Source: Berberis thunbergii
Lineage: Eukaryota; Streptophyta; Magnoliopsida; Ranunculales; Berberidaceae
Length of the DNA: 64,000 nt
NCBI GenBank assembly: GCA_003290165.1
Contig: QNQO01006261.1
Location: 25,577-89,576, forward strand
Direction of reading: 5' to 3'
Made by a program: the position numbers and the translations under genes. The notes below the pieces were generated by a model. That model ran no database searches and was not told the origin of the DNA. It saw only the letters and a list, made by a program, of their open reading frames with translations. This document shows, piece by piece, positions 55,111 to 64,000 of this stretch (within the stretch, counting starts at the first letter, position 1; each line of letters opens with the position of its first letter).

Positions 55111-56630
55111 TTGGCTGCCATGAATAAGTTCAACCGTTGTCTTGACTTTGTATTCAACAACGAAGTACCCTCCACCAATCCCAATGGTCATTCCATTGGT
55201 GCTCCAATGTGCCACATGTGAATCTAGCCACTTCAAGTCAAACCTGTGGGCACTCACACATGCAAAGGTAAAAACTTGATATCTTCAACAAACTCTCATC
55301 CAAGAAGCAATGTAACAAGACTCCAATATCTGCAATTAAAATCAAATGTTTCACTGTCAATTTTACTCTTACACGGCAAAAATAATATTTACAAATAGCA
55401 TAATCTTACACTGCAAAAATAACATTAGACAAGCACAAAGATTCATTTGCCTTTCAAACAGATATGAAACACAAGAACATAAAAGGAAAAGCAAAACTAA
55501 ATTGCATCCAAATGTCTTTAACTTGAAAAGGTTGGATTGTCTATTAAGAATAACATATGGCTTTAAACATGAAACACCATGTTTAAAACCAAGCAAGCAT
55601 AACATATAACCACCAAAACTCAAAGCAAGCATAAAACCAAGTAGCACAGTGCAAATATTCAGATAACATGGTATAAGAGCAAAATTGTGATGTAGAAAAG
55701 CTAAATCTTTCATATATCTTTCCTAACATCAGTGCTTCATTTGTTATCCTCACCTACTATCCAGGACTCTTTAGCTCACATATTCTACCCAGTACCCACA
55801 TGCCATCAGGCTGTTGTTTAAGATCTCAGTGATAAACCATTGAACCTACATGTCATTGGAGGCAAACAATGTTTAAAGTTCATGCAGTCATTAAACAAGG
55901 GAGATTGTCACTTTTTCCCACACCTCAAGCAACAAATACAGTGAAACATAAGTAGTATTCCAAGTTAAACAAAAACTGACAGGAGCATTGAGGTTAATGA
56001 ATCGCGTCAAGCCTATAATTAAATAAATAACTTTTTTTGTGGTTTGGAATAAATAACATTGGTTAAGACTCAACTATTTATGTCTATACAAAAATCAAGC
56101 CCTTATATGGTATATCAAACAGAAAAAAAACCAAGTAAATCTAATATACCTTTTCACATTTCATACTGCAGAACAAGTTTCCTTCAGGACAACCATCCAG
56201 CTTCATGTGTCTTATTTTCCTTAAGCACTTAACATGGTCTACAAGAACATAATACAGAAATACATTTAGAGCATTCAGAAAATTAATCCCAAATTTTTCG
56301 TACTTCATGAACTTATCACACTATTTTCCTTAGGAATACATGAACTCTATCTGTTGATATGAATTAGGTGATTCCATCCTGCAGAGCATTACAAAAACAA
56401 GTCAGATCTTATCACACTATTGAATAAGCAAATCAGTGCGCTTACAAAGAGTAGGAAGTCTGATGAAGAATCCTGGCAGAATTTGGAATGCAAACAGCAA
56501 GCTACACTCCGCAACCACAGCTTGCATTCAAAAAAAGAATAACAAGAACAATATGAAACAAAAGCATACCATACGGAAGAAAAAAAAAAAAAAACAATAT
56601 CAAACACAAATTTCATTGGATTATGAAATA
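55111..56630. other. 1.5 kb without a recognisable gene
   Basis: AT-rich. A motif containing TTAAACATGAAACACCATGTTTAAA (about 55563-55590) is a short palindrome. The rest looks like intron or intergenic sequence of the minus-strand fragments. Confidence 0.45.
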
Positions 56631-56639
56631 TATTCACGT

Positions 56640-57070
56640 AATACATATGCATGTACATATTACATTACATATAATTCCATCATTCGTCAAGAGCTTAAGA
56701 ATAAATATTAAACCTAAGATAATAAGTACAATTATCAAAGTATTGATTAAGTCCCTCGTAAAAGCCCAAGGATCATTGTTCCCTTGGGTGACATTTTTTT
56801 GATCATTCGATGGACCGGCTTGATCGTCAAAAACTACATCGTTAACTTCGACATCTTCATTGTTGTTCGATTCCTCCGAATCTCTCATCGCCGCTTCTGA
56901 GCGAACCCACAACTCGTATGATTCCTCAGCTTTCTTCGACTGACATAAACCCCTTGTAAGAAGCACCCCTATACCCTGATACTGCGGATAAACATGCGGG
57001 CCAGTTTAGGTATACTCCAGGCTGACGACCTCGATAGACAACGTACGCTCTGAATGTCATTCCTGCATTT
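56640..57070 (-). pseudogene. RNase H1 N-terminal (viroplasmin-like) domain protein with C-terminal membrane segment, frameshifted
   Basis: Two minus-strand exon-like parts. About 57064-56979 reads FRAYVVYRGRQPGVYLNWPA + CLSAVSGYRG. The continuation to about 56900 reads ASYKGFMSVEE, then after one extra A shifts to AEESYELWVRSEAAMRD. An acidic linker follows (SNNNEDVEVNDVVFDDQAGP) and then a hydrophobic segment, LINTLIIVLIILGLIFILKL. The YVVYRGRxPGVY..W..C...V.GY.GASYKGF pattern is the small hybrid-binding domain of RNase H1, also found in many plant proteins of unknown role. A transmembrane anchor on such a domain is unusual. The domain also occurs in caulimovirus inclusion proteins, but nothing else here is viral. 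Confidence 0.8.
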
Positions 57071-57709
57071 AAAAAAAATAAATGCCGCGATAGATAAGCA
57101 TGTGGATAGTGTGTTTCTCTTAAACTACCTAATGGTCATATCTCATTATCTTTAGACTATAAACAACAATTCTATACTTCAGAGTTTCTAGCGTTGAACA
57201 GCACAATGCAAAACTCGATTACTTTTCTAAATTGTGTATGTATCAAGTGACAGATATTTAAATTGGGAAGAAATCCACCCATTGATCTTCTCCATTTCAA
57301 ACCATAAATCAGCTATTGAATCAAGCTTAGTTTGAAGTTACCAGTCGCAACAGGAGGGGATATAAGGAAGAGGGAAATATAGTGTGAGAGGCTGTTGGAA
57401 TTCAGGTGTGCGAACAAAGTCAAAAATCACACAAGGGTCTAAAAGTTCATTAACATCTTGAAACTTTAGTACATAAAGCTAAGATGTATAGACTATTTCT
57501 GAACAAAAATCGTAAACCCTAGATCAAATATAAGATATCTAATTCTAGATCTAAACTCAGTACATAAAGCTAATTCTACATCTAGTACATAATAACCATA
57601 ATTTGATGTTATACTCATAATTTGATGTTTTCTAACTTGCTATCTTAGCATTTAAGATAGTTTTGATCATAACCTGATACCACAACCCACACAAACCAGT
57701 ACCTCTATG
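57071..57709. other. Unassigned stretch inside the right edge of the centre
   Basis: No gene recognised. Repeated words (GTACATAAAGCTAA and ATAATTTGATGTT, each two to three times at 57470-57630). Confidence 0.4.
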
Positions 57710-57829
57710 AAACCAAGGTTGAGGAATTCCATCCCATTTGTAGGTTCCCTCACCTCTTCTACATTTTCTTCAAACAACATACAATCATTATCTTCTACAC
57801 TTTAGCCCATGTGCTCCAACAAAGCAATA

Positions 57830-58843
57830 CCAATCAAAGCCTTAATTTTATTTTCATTATAACAACAACAATTGTTAATCACAGAGAGATGATAAGCAGT
57901 ATGATATGCAAAAATCAAAACAGAAATGAAAACAAAACATATAATCAATACAGAGATTCTATCTTTGATCTATTAGAACGAACGATGCCGATATTAGGGT
58001 TCAGCTAGTATAACGAGATGTTCAATTAATAACAGATCTTGGATAGTCAGAGATAGAGAAAATATTTTATTTATTTAATATGTACAAGAAATATAGAAAG
58101 ATATACAAAAATACAAAAAAATTCTCTAAACTATACTAGAGATCGATACAGCCTCAAGCCAATTTCTTGGTTTACACTTGAGGATTAACTGTAAGATCAA
58201 ACTAGATAGTTTATAAACTTTTCCATATAGATTTCTTGGTATGCAATATATATCAACAACTTTTTCATATAGTTTTTCTTCTATGTGGAGGCTATATATC
58301 ATCACCGAGCAATGCAGAAGTAGGAGCAATATTATGGCTAAACAAGAGTAAGTCATGATTGTGATCAAGGGTAACTCTTTTCAATAACCAAACATTTAAT
58401 CAGTAAAAGCACCATAACAATAAAACCACCATTTACAAACACAATACCATTATAATCTCTATTGTATTATATGGACACCTCAACATTGTACTTAACAATG
58501 GCTTCTTCTTTTTTCCATCAAAAGTGTTTTTCCTTTGTTATGTAGGTGGATGAGGAAAATGGAACTTTTCGTGTTGGTTAGTGAACATTCATGAATGAAC
58601 CAAAGAACAAAATCCCAAACCAAACAACTTCATAGGCATAAACCTAAACCAACTCATCATACCTCCAAAGCGACGACCTTTACAGAACAACAGTGTAAAC
58701 AACAACCAACATAGTTGATAACTTGATATTGATAGACCTGATCTCCCAAAAAAAAAAACATTTTATAGACAAATCTGAGTCAAAAGGAAAAAACTTTACA
58801 GGAAAATTTGTTGCTAAAACACAGAAATGATAGACCTGAAATC

Positions 58844-58880
<37 letters not shown>

Positions 58881-59430
58881 AAAACACAGAAATGAAGAAT
58901 GCACACCACAAATCTAAAACCCCATTTGTTCAAAATCCATAAACCCTAGATCTTGAGTTTATAAAATCCATAAACCCTAGAATATGAAATCGAAATTTTT
59001 TTTTGCTCGATCTTGGGTTTCAATTCAATATCAAAGCAAAGAAACCCTAAATTTAGTAGAAACTAGAAATCCCCAACAAGAAATCACACACAAAGAAGGA
59101 GAGAATGAGAGGGAAAATAAACTAAAATAAAGGTGGAAGCTTTACCTTTTGGGAGAGGGTGTTCATCTTTGTCTTCTCAAGGACTGTCGAGAGGGAAGGA
59201 CTGTCGGTCTTTGGGGGGAAAGAGAGGGAAGGGCTTCACTATTCCTCGGTGGATTCGAAAGGGGACCTGCTTTTTTTCTGTCTCTGTCTCTGCCGAGATG
59301 GAAATGGGGAGAGGGAGAGCTTCCCTCCTTTTCACTCCCAAAATTTTGATTCCCTCTTTTTTTTTTTTTTTTTGAAACGAGGCAGGAACATGTCCGACCC
59401 ACCCTCCCTCGCCCATTTCCTGGACACGTA
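57830..59430 (-). promoter_or_regulatory. 5'UTR exon, intron and probable promoter facing the centre (right arm)
   Basis: Mirror image of 48838-50679. The CT-rich UTR exon at about 59400-59150 (minus) ends CCAAAAGGTAAAGC as on the left. A long A/T run occurs at 58850-58877. If active, it would drive transcription toward the RNase H1-N-like fragment, convergent with the FAR1 pseudogene. Confidence 0.45.
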
Positions 59431-59606
59431 GAATTTCTCTTATTTTTGATAAATTTTTTTCGAGTTCCCACCATTGTACTGAAAAGAACTTTGACAATGA
59501 AAGTGTTTGTGAAAGGAAATTTAAAGTGAAAAAATGAATTTTTTTTTAATGAATGGAAGTGACCATGCAATGAGTTTGATTCAATTTCTCATTGAAAACA
59601 CCAATT

Positions 59607-60263
59607 TGTGGATGCAAATTTCAATCAGATCATGTGCTGATCACGCAGAGCGCATAAGATGAAGATTAATTCTTGACACCGGTGAGGTGCCTGCCACGGG
59701 GACTTCGATGCCAAAGTTAGAACAATGTCTTTAGGAAAGTATTTATTTCTCTGTATTTAAAGAGAGAATTGTGAATCAAGAAAGAGTTACCTCCAAATGG
59801 CTATGTGTTGGCCATTTATAGAGGCAGAACAAGTCAACATTTGGCATATGAGTGGAACTCGTGGCAGATTAATGAGACATGTAGCAGATGAGTGAGTGAT
59901 CTGCTTGCAGGCGGTTGTAACTTCTCTTAGGTAATTGTAACTTCCGTAGATGGTTGTAACCTCCCGTTGGTGGTTGTAACTTCCGTCAATGGTTGTAACT
60001 TCTGATTAATAGTTATAACTTCACATTAATGGTTATAACTTCCCATTTGGAAAGACTTATCCTATAGATTTGTGTGCTAAGCTAAGCATGGTGGTTAGTG
60101 CCGAATACTATTGCTCTGCAGAAAGAAGAGTGTTCTGTTGAGCTGCATTGGGTCAAGACTTGGGCTTTCTATGCTTGTATCTTTCGTGGTTAGGGCTTTC
60201 GGGAATGACCCAAATCTTCGGGCTTCTATATCCTTTTGCTAAGGATTATTTTTGGCTTCCACA
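59607..60263 (-). repeat. Family A LTR (right arm)
   Basis: 657 bp, minus strand, TGTGGAAGCC at 60263 to GCATCCACA at 59607. The A gag start (ATG on the minus strand at 59474) follows at its 3' side. ACCGC at 60264-60268 is the retained target site. Same arrangement as 37443-38086. Confidence 0.88.
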
Positions 60264-60770
60264 ACCGCCATCACGGTTTTCACTTCGCGTCTAAAAAGTG
60301 GCAAAGTCAGAGTAGAAACCCTCTGTTCCACAACCCCCAACCAATATGACATATTTGCTTAGAGATGCTTTCAGATACATCACTATGGACAGAATGTTGG
60401 CCACCAAAAGAAAGGCAGAGTCAGAGTAGAAACCCTCTGTTCCAAAGGATAAAAAGAGGACGATGAAAATAACAAGAGGATGCGCAAATACAACAAGATC
60501 GACTCGAGTCGCCCAAAATATGTCGGGTCCAAGTCTGTTACTTCTCTCAATACCAGTTTGTCCAACATCCTAGATTCTCTCAATAACAGTGGCGAATGGG
60601 AACTCGGGAGCCACAAAGATGGAAGACAAACCAGTCCCCTGAGGAACAATTTGTACTTCTTCTGCAAAATATAATGAGATATTACAAGATCTCAAGGGAT
60701 CAACACTGTGCCCACCCAGATCAGGCGACACCGCAAAATATCAAATCTTATCAAGACTTATCGGTGCAAA
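60264..60770 (+). pseudogene. Element B gag fragment (right arm copy)
   Basis: Resumes after ACCGC as at 38082. A ~100-bp piece (GGCAAAGTCAGAGTAGAAAC, CCCTCTGTTCCA) is duplicated at 60300-60330 and 60414-60444. Then YNKIDSSRPKYVGSKSVTSL, NTSLSNILDSLNNSGEWELG and QNIMRYYKISRDQHCAHPDQ with frame slips. Confidence 0.82.
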
Positions 60771-61590
60771 TGTCAGAACATTTGAAGACTCCAGCGAGGG
60801 AGATCTTCCTGCAACCTTTGGAAAACCCAAAGCAAACCTTCTGGTAAAATGCATTTGATTAACATGTTCTACTATTTTCATTGCAGTGCTTGAACATAGA
60901 ATAGACAACCCATATATAGGCAAAATGGTGTACGTAAAGGCATCAACAAGCAGTTACTTCAACATTAAATGTCGTATGGGAAATTGTGAAAATGATGGTT
61001 TCGATGGCAACTACACAATCCACATCGTTCGAATTAATGACTCTGCAAGTAGCCCATTAACTGTGGTAAGGTAATCGATACTGAACCATCTCACAGAATG
61101 CGTCGTATCCCTGGCACGCAAATTCATAAGGATTTTTTTTAATTTGGTCCCTCAACTAATGGGCCCAAGCTTATGCCCTACCAGATCCGGCCCAACACAC
61201 GCAAAGGAAAACAACAAAGGCCATGAACGCCCATAAATAAGGAGCGCCCCTACAGAGTGTTGTCATTAAACCCAAGGCATCCGCTCTTTTATTATTCTGC
61301 GGCTATTCATTGAGCAATCGATCTGACTCTAAATCAGACTGTCAGGCGAGCTAAGTAAGTCAGGACAACTAAGTCAGACTCACATGCCCGAAATTCACCA
61401 AAGCTAGTCAATCTATTATTAGTCCGATCAATTGATTCGACTCTAGAATCAGACTGTCGGGTGAGCTTAGTAAGTCAGGACACCCAAGTCAGACTTACAC
61501 GCCCAGGATTTATATGCGACCTAAGTAAGTCTGGACACACAAGTCAGACTTACACAACCGGATTTTATATGCGAGCAAAGTTAGGACACC
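60771..61590 (-). promoter_or_regulatory. Promoter-like repeat block (right arm copy)
   Basis: Reverse complement of 46660-47490, with CCATATATAGGC (about 60910-60921) as the TATA-like site and four AAGTCAGACTTACAC-type units at 61340-61560. Confidence 0.5.
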
Positions 61591-62862
61591 TGATATTCAC
61601 ATAATATTACATAAAATACCTCATAATTTATATTTGTTAGTGTTTCAAATAGTGTATTTTAGTTTAATTATTTATTTTTGTAAGATTTGGAGTTTAAATG
61701 ACAAAACTACATTAGCGTGGCGAATTTGGAAATTCATAGAGAATTAACGATGTGGAGCGGGAGACACTCAAGCCAAAGATTAATAAAGAGAACCAAAGAA
61801 AAATAAAGGAAATTAATTTGAATTTTGGTGGAACAAAAAAGTAATATGGATGAACATAGACAAACCCACCTTCCGGTTATTGGATCAAAATACATACAAA
61901 GGGTGGGACCCATTTGTTTCCTTTTGTTTTTTTTTTTTGTTTCCAATTATATTTTGTTTCCAATTGGGTTTCAATAAGAAGTTGTTTCTTTCTACCATAA
62001 AATACAGCAACACACAACAGGCAGAAAATGGAGGGAACAATAGAGAGCACATGAACAACAAGGACACACACAACGCATCAACAACCTAGTACGCATCGCT
62101 TATCCACCACGCGCTGCCATGAAGCTCCATACCGCTATGCTATCATCACCTTCACCATGTGTCACTAAACTGCACGCAAGGCGAAGAGATGAACTGATGT
62201 AATGCACTTAATTTGGTGTTTGATTCGTTTTATGCTTTCACGATGAATAATTGGTATTTTATGATTTCATTTTATTTAATATAAAGTTTATGTTATTTTA
62301 GTGACAAAGATTTCATCAATTTCTTCGTAGATTATTATTCTGGTGGTTGCCTTTTTCTTCTCCATGTAAGTCTAGTCATGTTTTCTTATGTGTGGAATTT
62401 TAAAGATCAATTAATTCCAGTAGGTTAGTAATATGTGATTGTATTTTATTACATTATTAGTCTCCGAATATATCGTAAATTTAGGATATCATATATGACC
62501 AATCTTTGTATTTTCTAGAAAATGTGAAATCTAAAATCCATTTACATTAGAATATATTGGTGCATTAAAGACTATTTTTTTGATTATGTTGTTTAGGATG
62601 TGAAACACGTAATTAATTATCATAGCGAATCAATACTAGTTGGCGCGTGAAATCTAGGAGATTCTTGGAACCTTGTTGATTTTCTAAACTTGATTTTTTT
62701 AAAAACTAAATTCAATTTCATATTTTAAAATTGCTAGAATTTCTTAAATTTAGTTTCGCGTATTTCTTCTTCCTTGACCTTGTGTTGTAGATCGCTTTTC
62801 CTCGTGGGATCGACACCCCAATCTATACAGCAATTGACCGCGTGTACTATTTAGGCATAATC
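61591..62862 (+). repeat. F element 5' LTR (Athila-like)
   Basis: Starts TGATATTCACATAATATTAC, ends TAGGCATAATCA, 1272 bp. It includes CCTCGTGGGATCGACACCCC near its end. The first 320 bp recur inverted at 46337-46659. Confidence 0.85.
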
Positions 62863-62868
62863 AAATTT

Positions 62869-62886
62869 TGGCGCGTCCGTTGTGGG
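62869..62886 (+). other. F primer binding site
   Basis: TGGCGCGTCCGTTGTGGG follows the LTR by 6 bp. The spacing and first bases resemble the Athila/Tat primer site, but the match to tRNA-Asp is poor, so either the site has decayed or another tRNA is used. Confidence 0.55.
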
Positions 62887-63039
62887 ACAAGTGTCATTTC
62901 TACAAGGGAGGTTTCAGGTATTATCTTTCTTCTCTCATTGTTTTATTTTATTTACTTTTAGGTTTTAGGTCTAGTTTTAGTTATTTTTTATTTTTAAAAA
63001 AAATAAAAATTGCAAAAAACAAAAAAAGACATGGGGGAG

Positions 63040-64000
63040 TGTTGAGTTGGAATGAGAGACCACTTAGGGAGACTATATTACTGGTCTCTAAATTTAGAAC
63101 ACCTACATTCACATTCAGACCAAATTAAGTCCTATTTCTAATTCTAACACCACGAGTAATCACGAAAATGACCATGTTCGGTTGCTAAAGGACTATCTCC
63201 ACCCCACGCGCACTGCTACTCCGATCATATATCATGTTTGTACCAAAATACACAAAGCTAGATTTTAAGCCGGGTATGATACAATTATTACCCACTTTGA
63301 TGGCTAAGAGAGTGAAAATCCTTATGTTCACATTAGGGAATTTCGAAGAAGTTGTGGACACTTTCCATAGCAAAGTTGAGGCTGTAGACTTGATTAGACT
63401 AAGGTTTTTTCATTTTTCCCTTAAGGAAAAAGCGAAGAGTTTGCTATACTCTTTTGCGACCAAGTTTATAGGTTCGTGGAAGAGATGACCTAAGCATTTT
63501 TTAATAAATATTTTCCTGCGCTACAATACCAACGGTCTAAAAGAGACATTTCTACCTCACCCAAAGAAATAGTGAGACATTAATATCAAGCATGGGAGAG
63601 GATTCAAGGATCTCGGAGAAATAGACCCATAGGTACGAAGATGGCGCTTAGTCAGTTATTTTATGAGAGGCTCACCAGTAGAGAGCATCAGTTCATCGGG
63701 ATGATGTGAAATGGATAGTTTTTGCATAAGGCCTTGATGAGGTCATTGAGTGCCTATTATGACTTTGGCTGAAAAGGCTCATACTTGCCACTGGCCCAAG
63801 TGCTACTGAAAGCACGTATAGAACGCCCAGTAGGAGTCTACCAACTTAGGAAAGATGACAACCTTAAAGCCCAATTGGATAGAGTGACTAGAGAGTTAGA
63901 GCACTTAAGGCGCAAGGATGGTAGGCCCACACATACTGTTGCAAGAGTTGAGCTACGTGATGCTTGTTTTATATGCGGGGAGTTGAACACTTAGCACAGG
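63040..64000 (+). pseudogene. F element gag, decayed, runs off the window
   Basis: Recognisable pieces in shifting frames: LLKDYLHPTRTATP (about 63185), KLDFKPGMIQLLPTL (63255), NFEEVVDTFHSKVEAVDLIR and LRFFHFSLKEKAKSLLYSFA (63340-63460), FNKYFPALQ-like (63500), HQAWERIQGS-like (63590). The C-terminal part at 63785-63994 is open: LRKDDNLKAQLDRVTRELEH, then DACFICGEL, the start of a zinc knuckle. Ty3/Gypsy Athila-type gag, same fold as E2 gag. The 3' part lies outside the window. Confidence 0.85.

Larger units (their letters stand above)
57710..61918. repeat. Right arm of the large inverted duplication
   Basis: Reverse complement of 46337-50780 block by block: FAR1-gene first codons (57815-57714, minus: VEDNDCMLFEENVEEVREPT), intron, 5'UTR exon (59430-59150), A gag start (59474), A LTR (59607-60263), B gag (60264-60770), promoter-like block (60770-61590) and F LTR start (61591-61918). 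Beyond 61918 the F LTR continues only on this side. Confidence 0.9.

Noticed and set aside
56640..57070. Possible integrated caulimovirus because of the viroplasmin-like domain
   Set aside because: No coat-protein zinc finger, protease, reverse transcriptase or movement protein nearby; the domain is common in plant and cellular RNase H1 proteins.
59163..59570. 135-codon minus-strand frame joining the A gag start to CT-rich sequence
   Set aside because: It simply crosses from the gag start (MVGTRKK) into UTR sequence; the UTR part is low-complexity Ser/Arg/Lys and not conserved in the left arm.

Overview
The window is AT-rich nuclear DNA of a flowering plant, most likely a eudicot. Coding stretches are split by GT..AG introns, the recognisable gene fragments are plant proteins (VPS32/SNF7, PDS5 Tudor, RNA polymerase II subunit 2, SQD2, a CIB-type bHLH, a FAR1-related protein), and most of the sequence is LTR retrotransposon. 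The species cannot be told from the sequence. I see no intact single-copy host gene, no rRNA or tRNA gene and no CRISPR array. All identifications come from reading translations; nothing was searched.

Layout. (1) 1-6209: a broken family-1 beta-glucosidase, then intron-bearing pieces of VPS32, a PDS5-like Tudor protein and RPB2 on one strand, ending in an En/Spm-type protein remnant and the right terminus of a CACTA transposon. (2) 6577-10461: a second copy of that CACTA family in the opposite orientation, complete, with matched termini (CACTACTACAAATA) and a 3-bp AGT target duplication. It carries pieces of a bHLH and an SQD2 gene. (3) 10595-10856: a MITE with 9-bp target duplications; then about 2.4 kb with almost nothing recognisable. 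(4) 13290-38580: nested LTR elements. Family A (LTR TGTGGGAGCC..GCATCCACA) has copies A1-A5; family B is a Gypsy element. B's gag is split by A1 (TSD ATGAC) and A4 (TSD ACCGC), inserted 5 bp apart. A1 is itself split by E1, an 8.96-kb element of an Athila-like family E (TSD GCAGG, tRNA-Asp primer site). About 3 kb around the A1/A4 junction is tandemly duplicated, and a perfect 19-bp-arm hairpin lies at the seam. (5) 38594-46336: a minus-strand gag-protease fragment (D), then E2, a second family-E element with a long gag and a gag-distal protease ORF, cut off at its 3' side. (6) 46337-61918: a large inverted duplication with arms of about 4.3 kb around a 6.9-kb centre. Each arm holds, from outside in: the start of an Athila-like LTR (F), a promoter-like repeat block, a B gag piece, a family-A LTR and gag start, and a CT-rich 5'UTR with intron and start of a FAR1-related (Mutator-transposase-derived) gene. 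The centre holds the rest of that FAR1 pseudogene (+) and, on the minus strand, an F-box-like fragment and an RNase H1 N-terminal (viroplasmin-like) fragment. (7) 61591-64000: the complete F LTR, its primer site and a decayed gag running off the window.

How it fits together. The locus records repeated transposition: CACTA elements that gathered host gene pieces at the DNA level, non-autonomous retroelements whose LTRs carry repeated G-box motifs, and duplications made after those insertions. The most unusual objects are the pair of opposed gene-capturing CACTA elements, the family-E elements in which a conserved ORF of unknown function replaces reverse transcriptase and integrase, and the inverted duplication of a FAR1/MULE promoter region, which resembles in outline loci that make silencing hairpin RNA.
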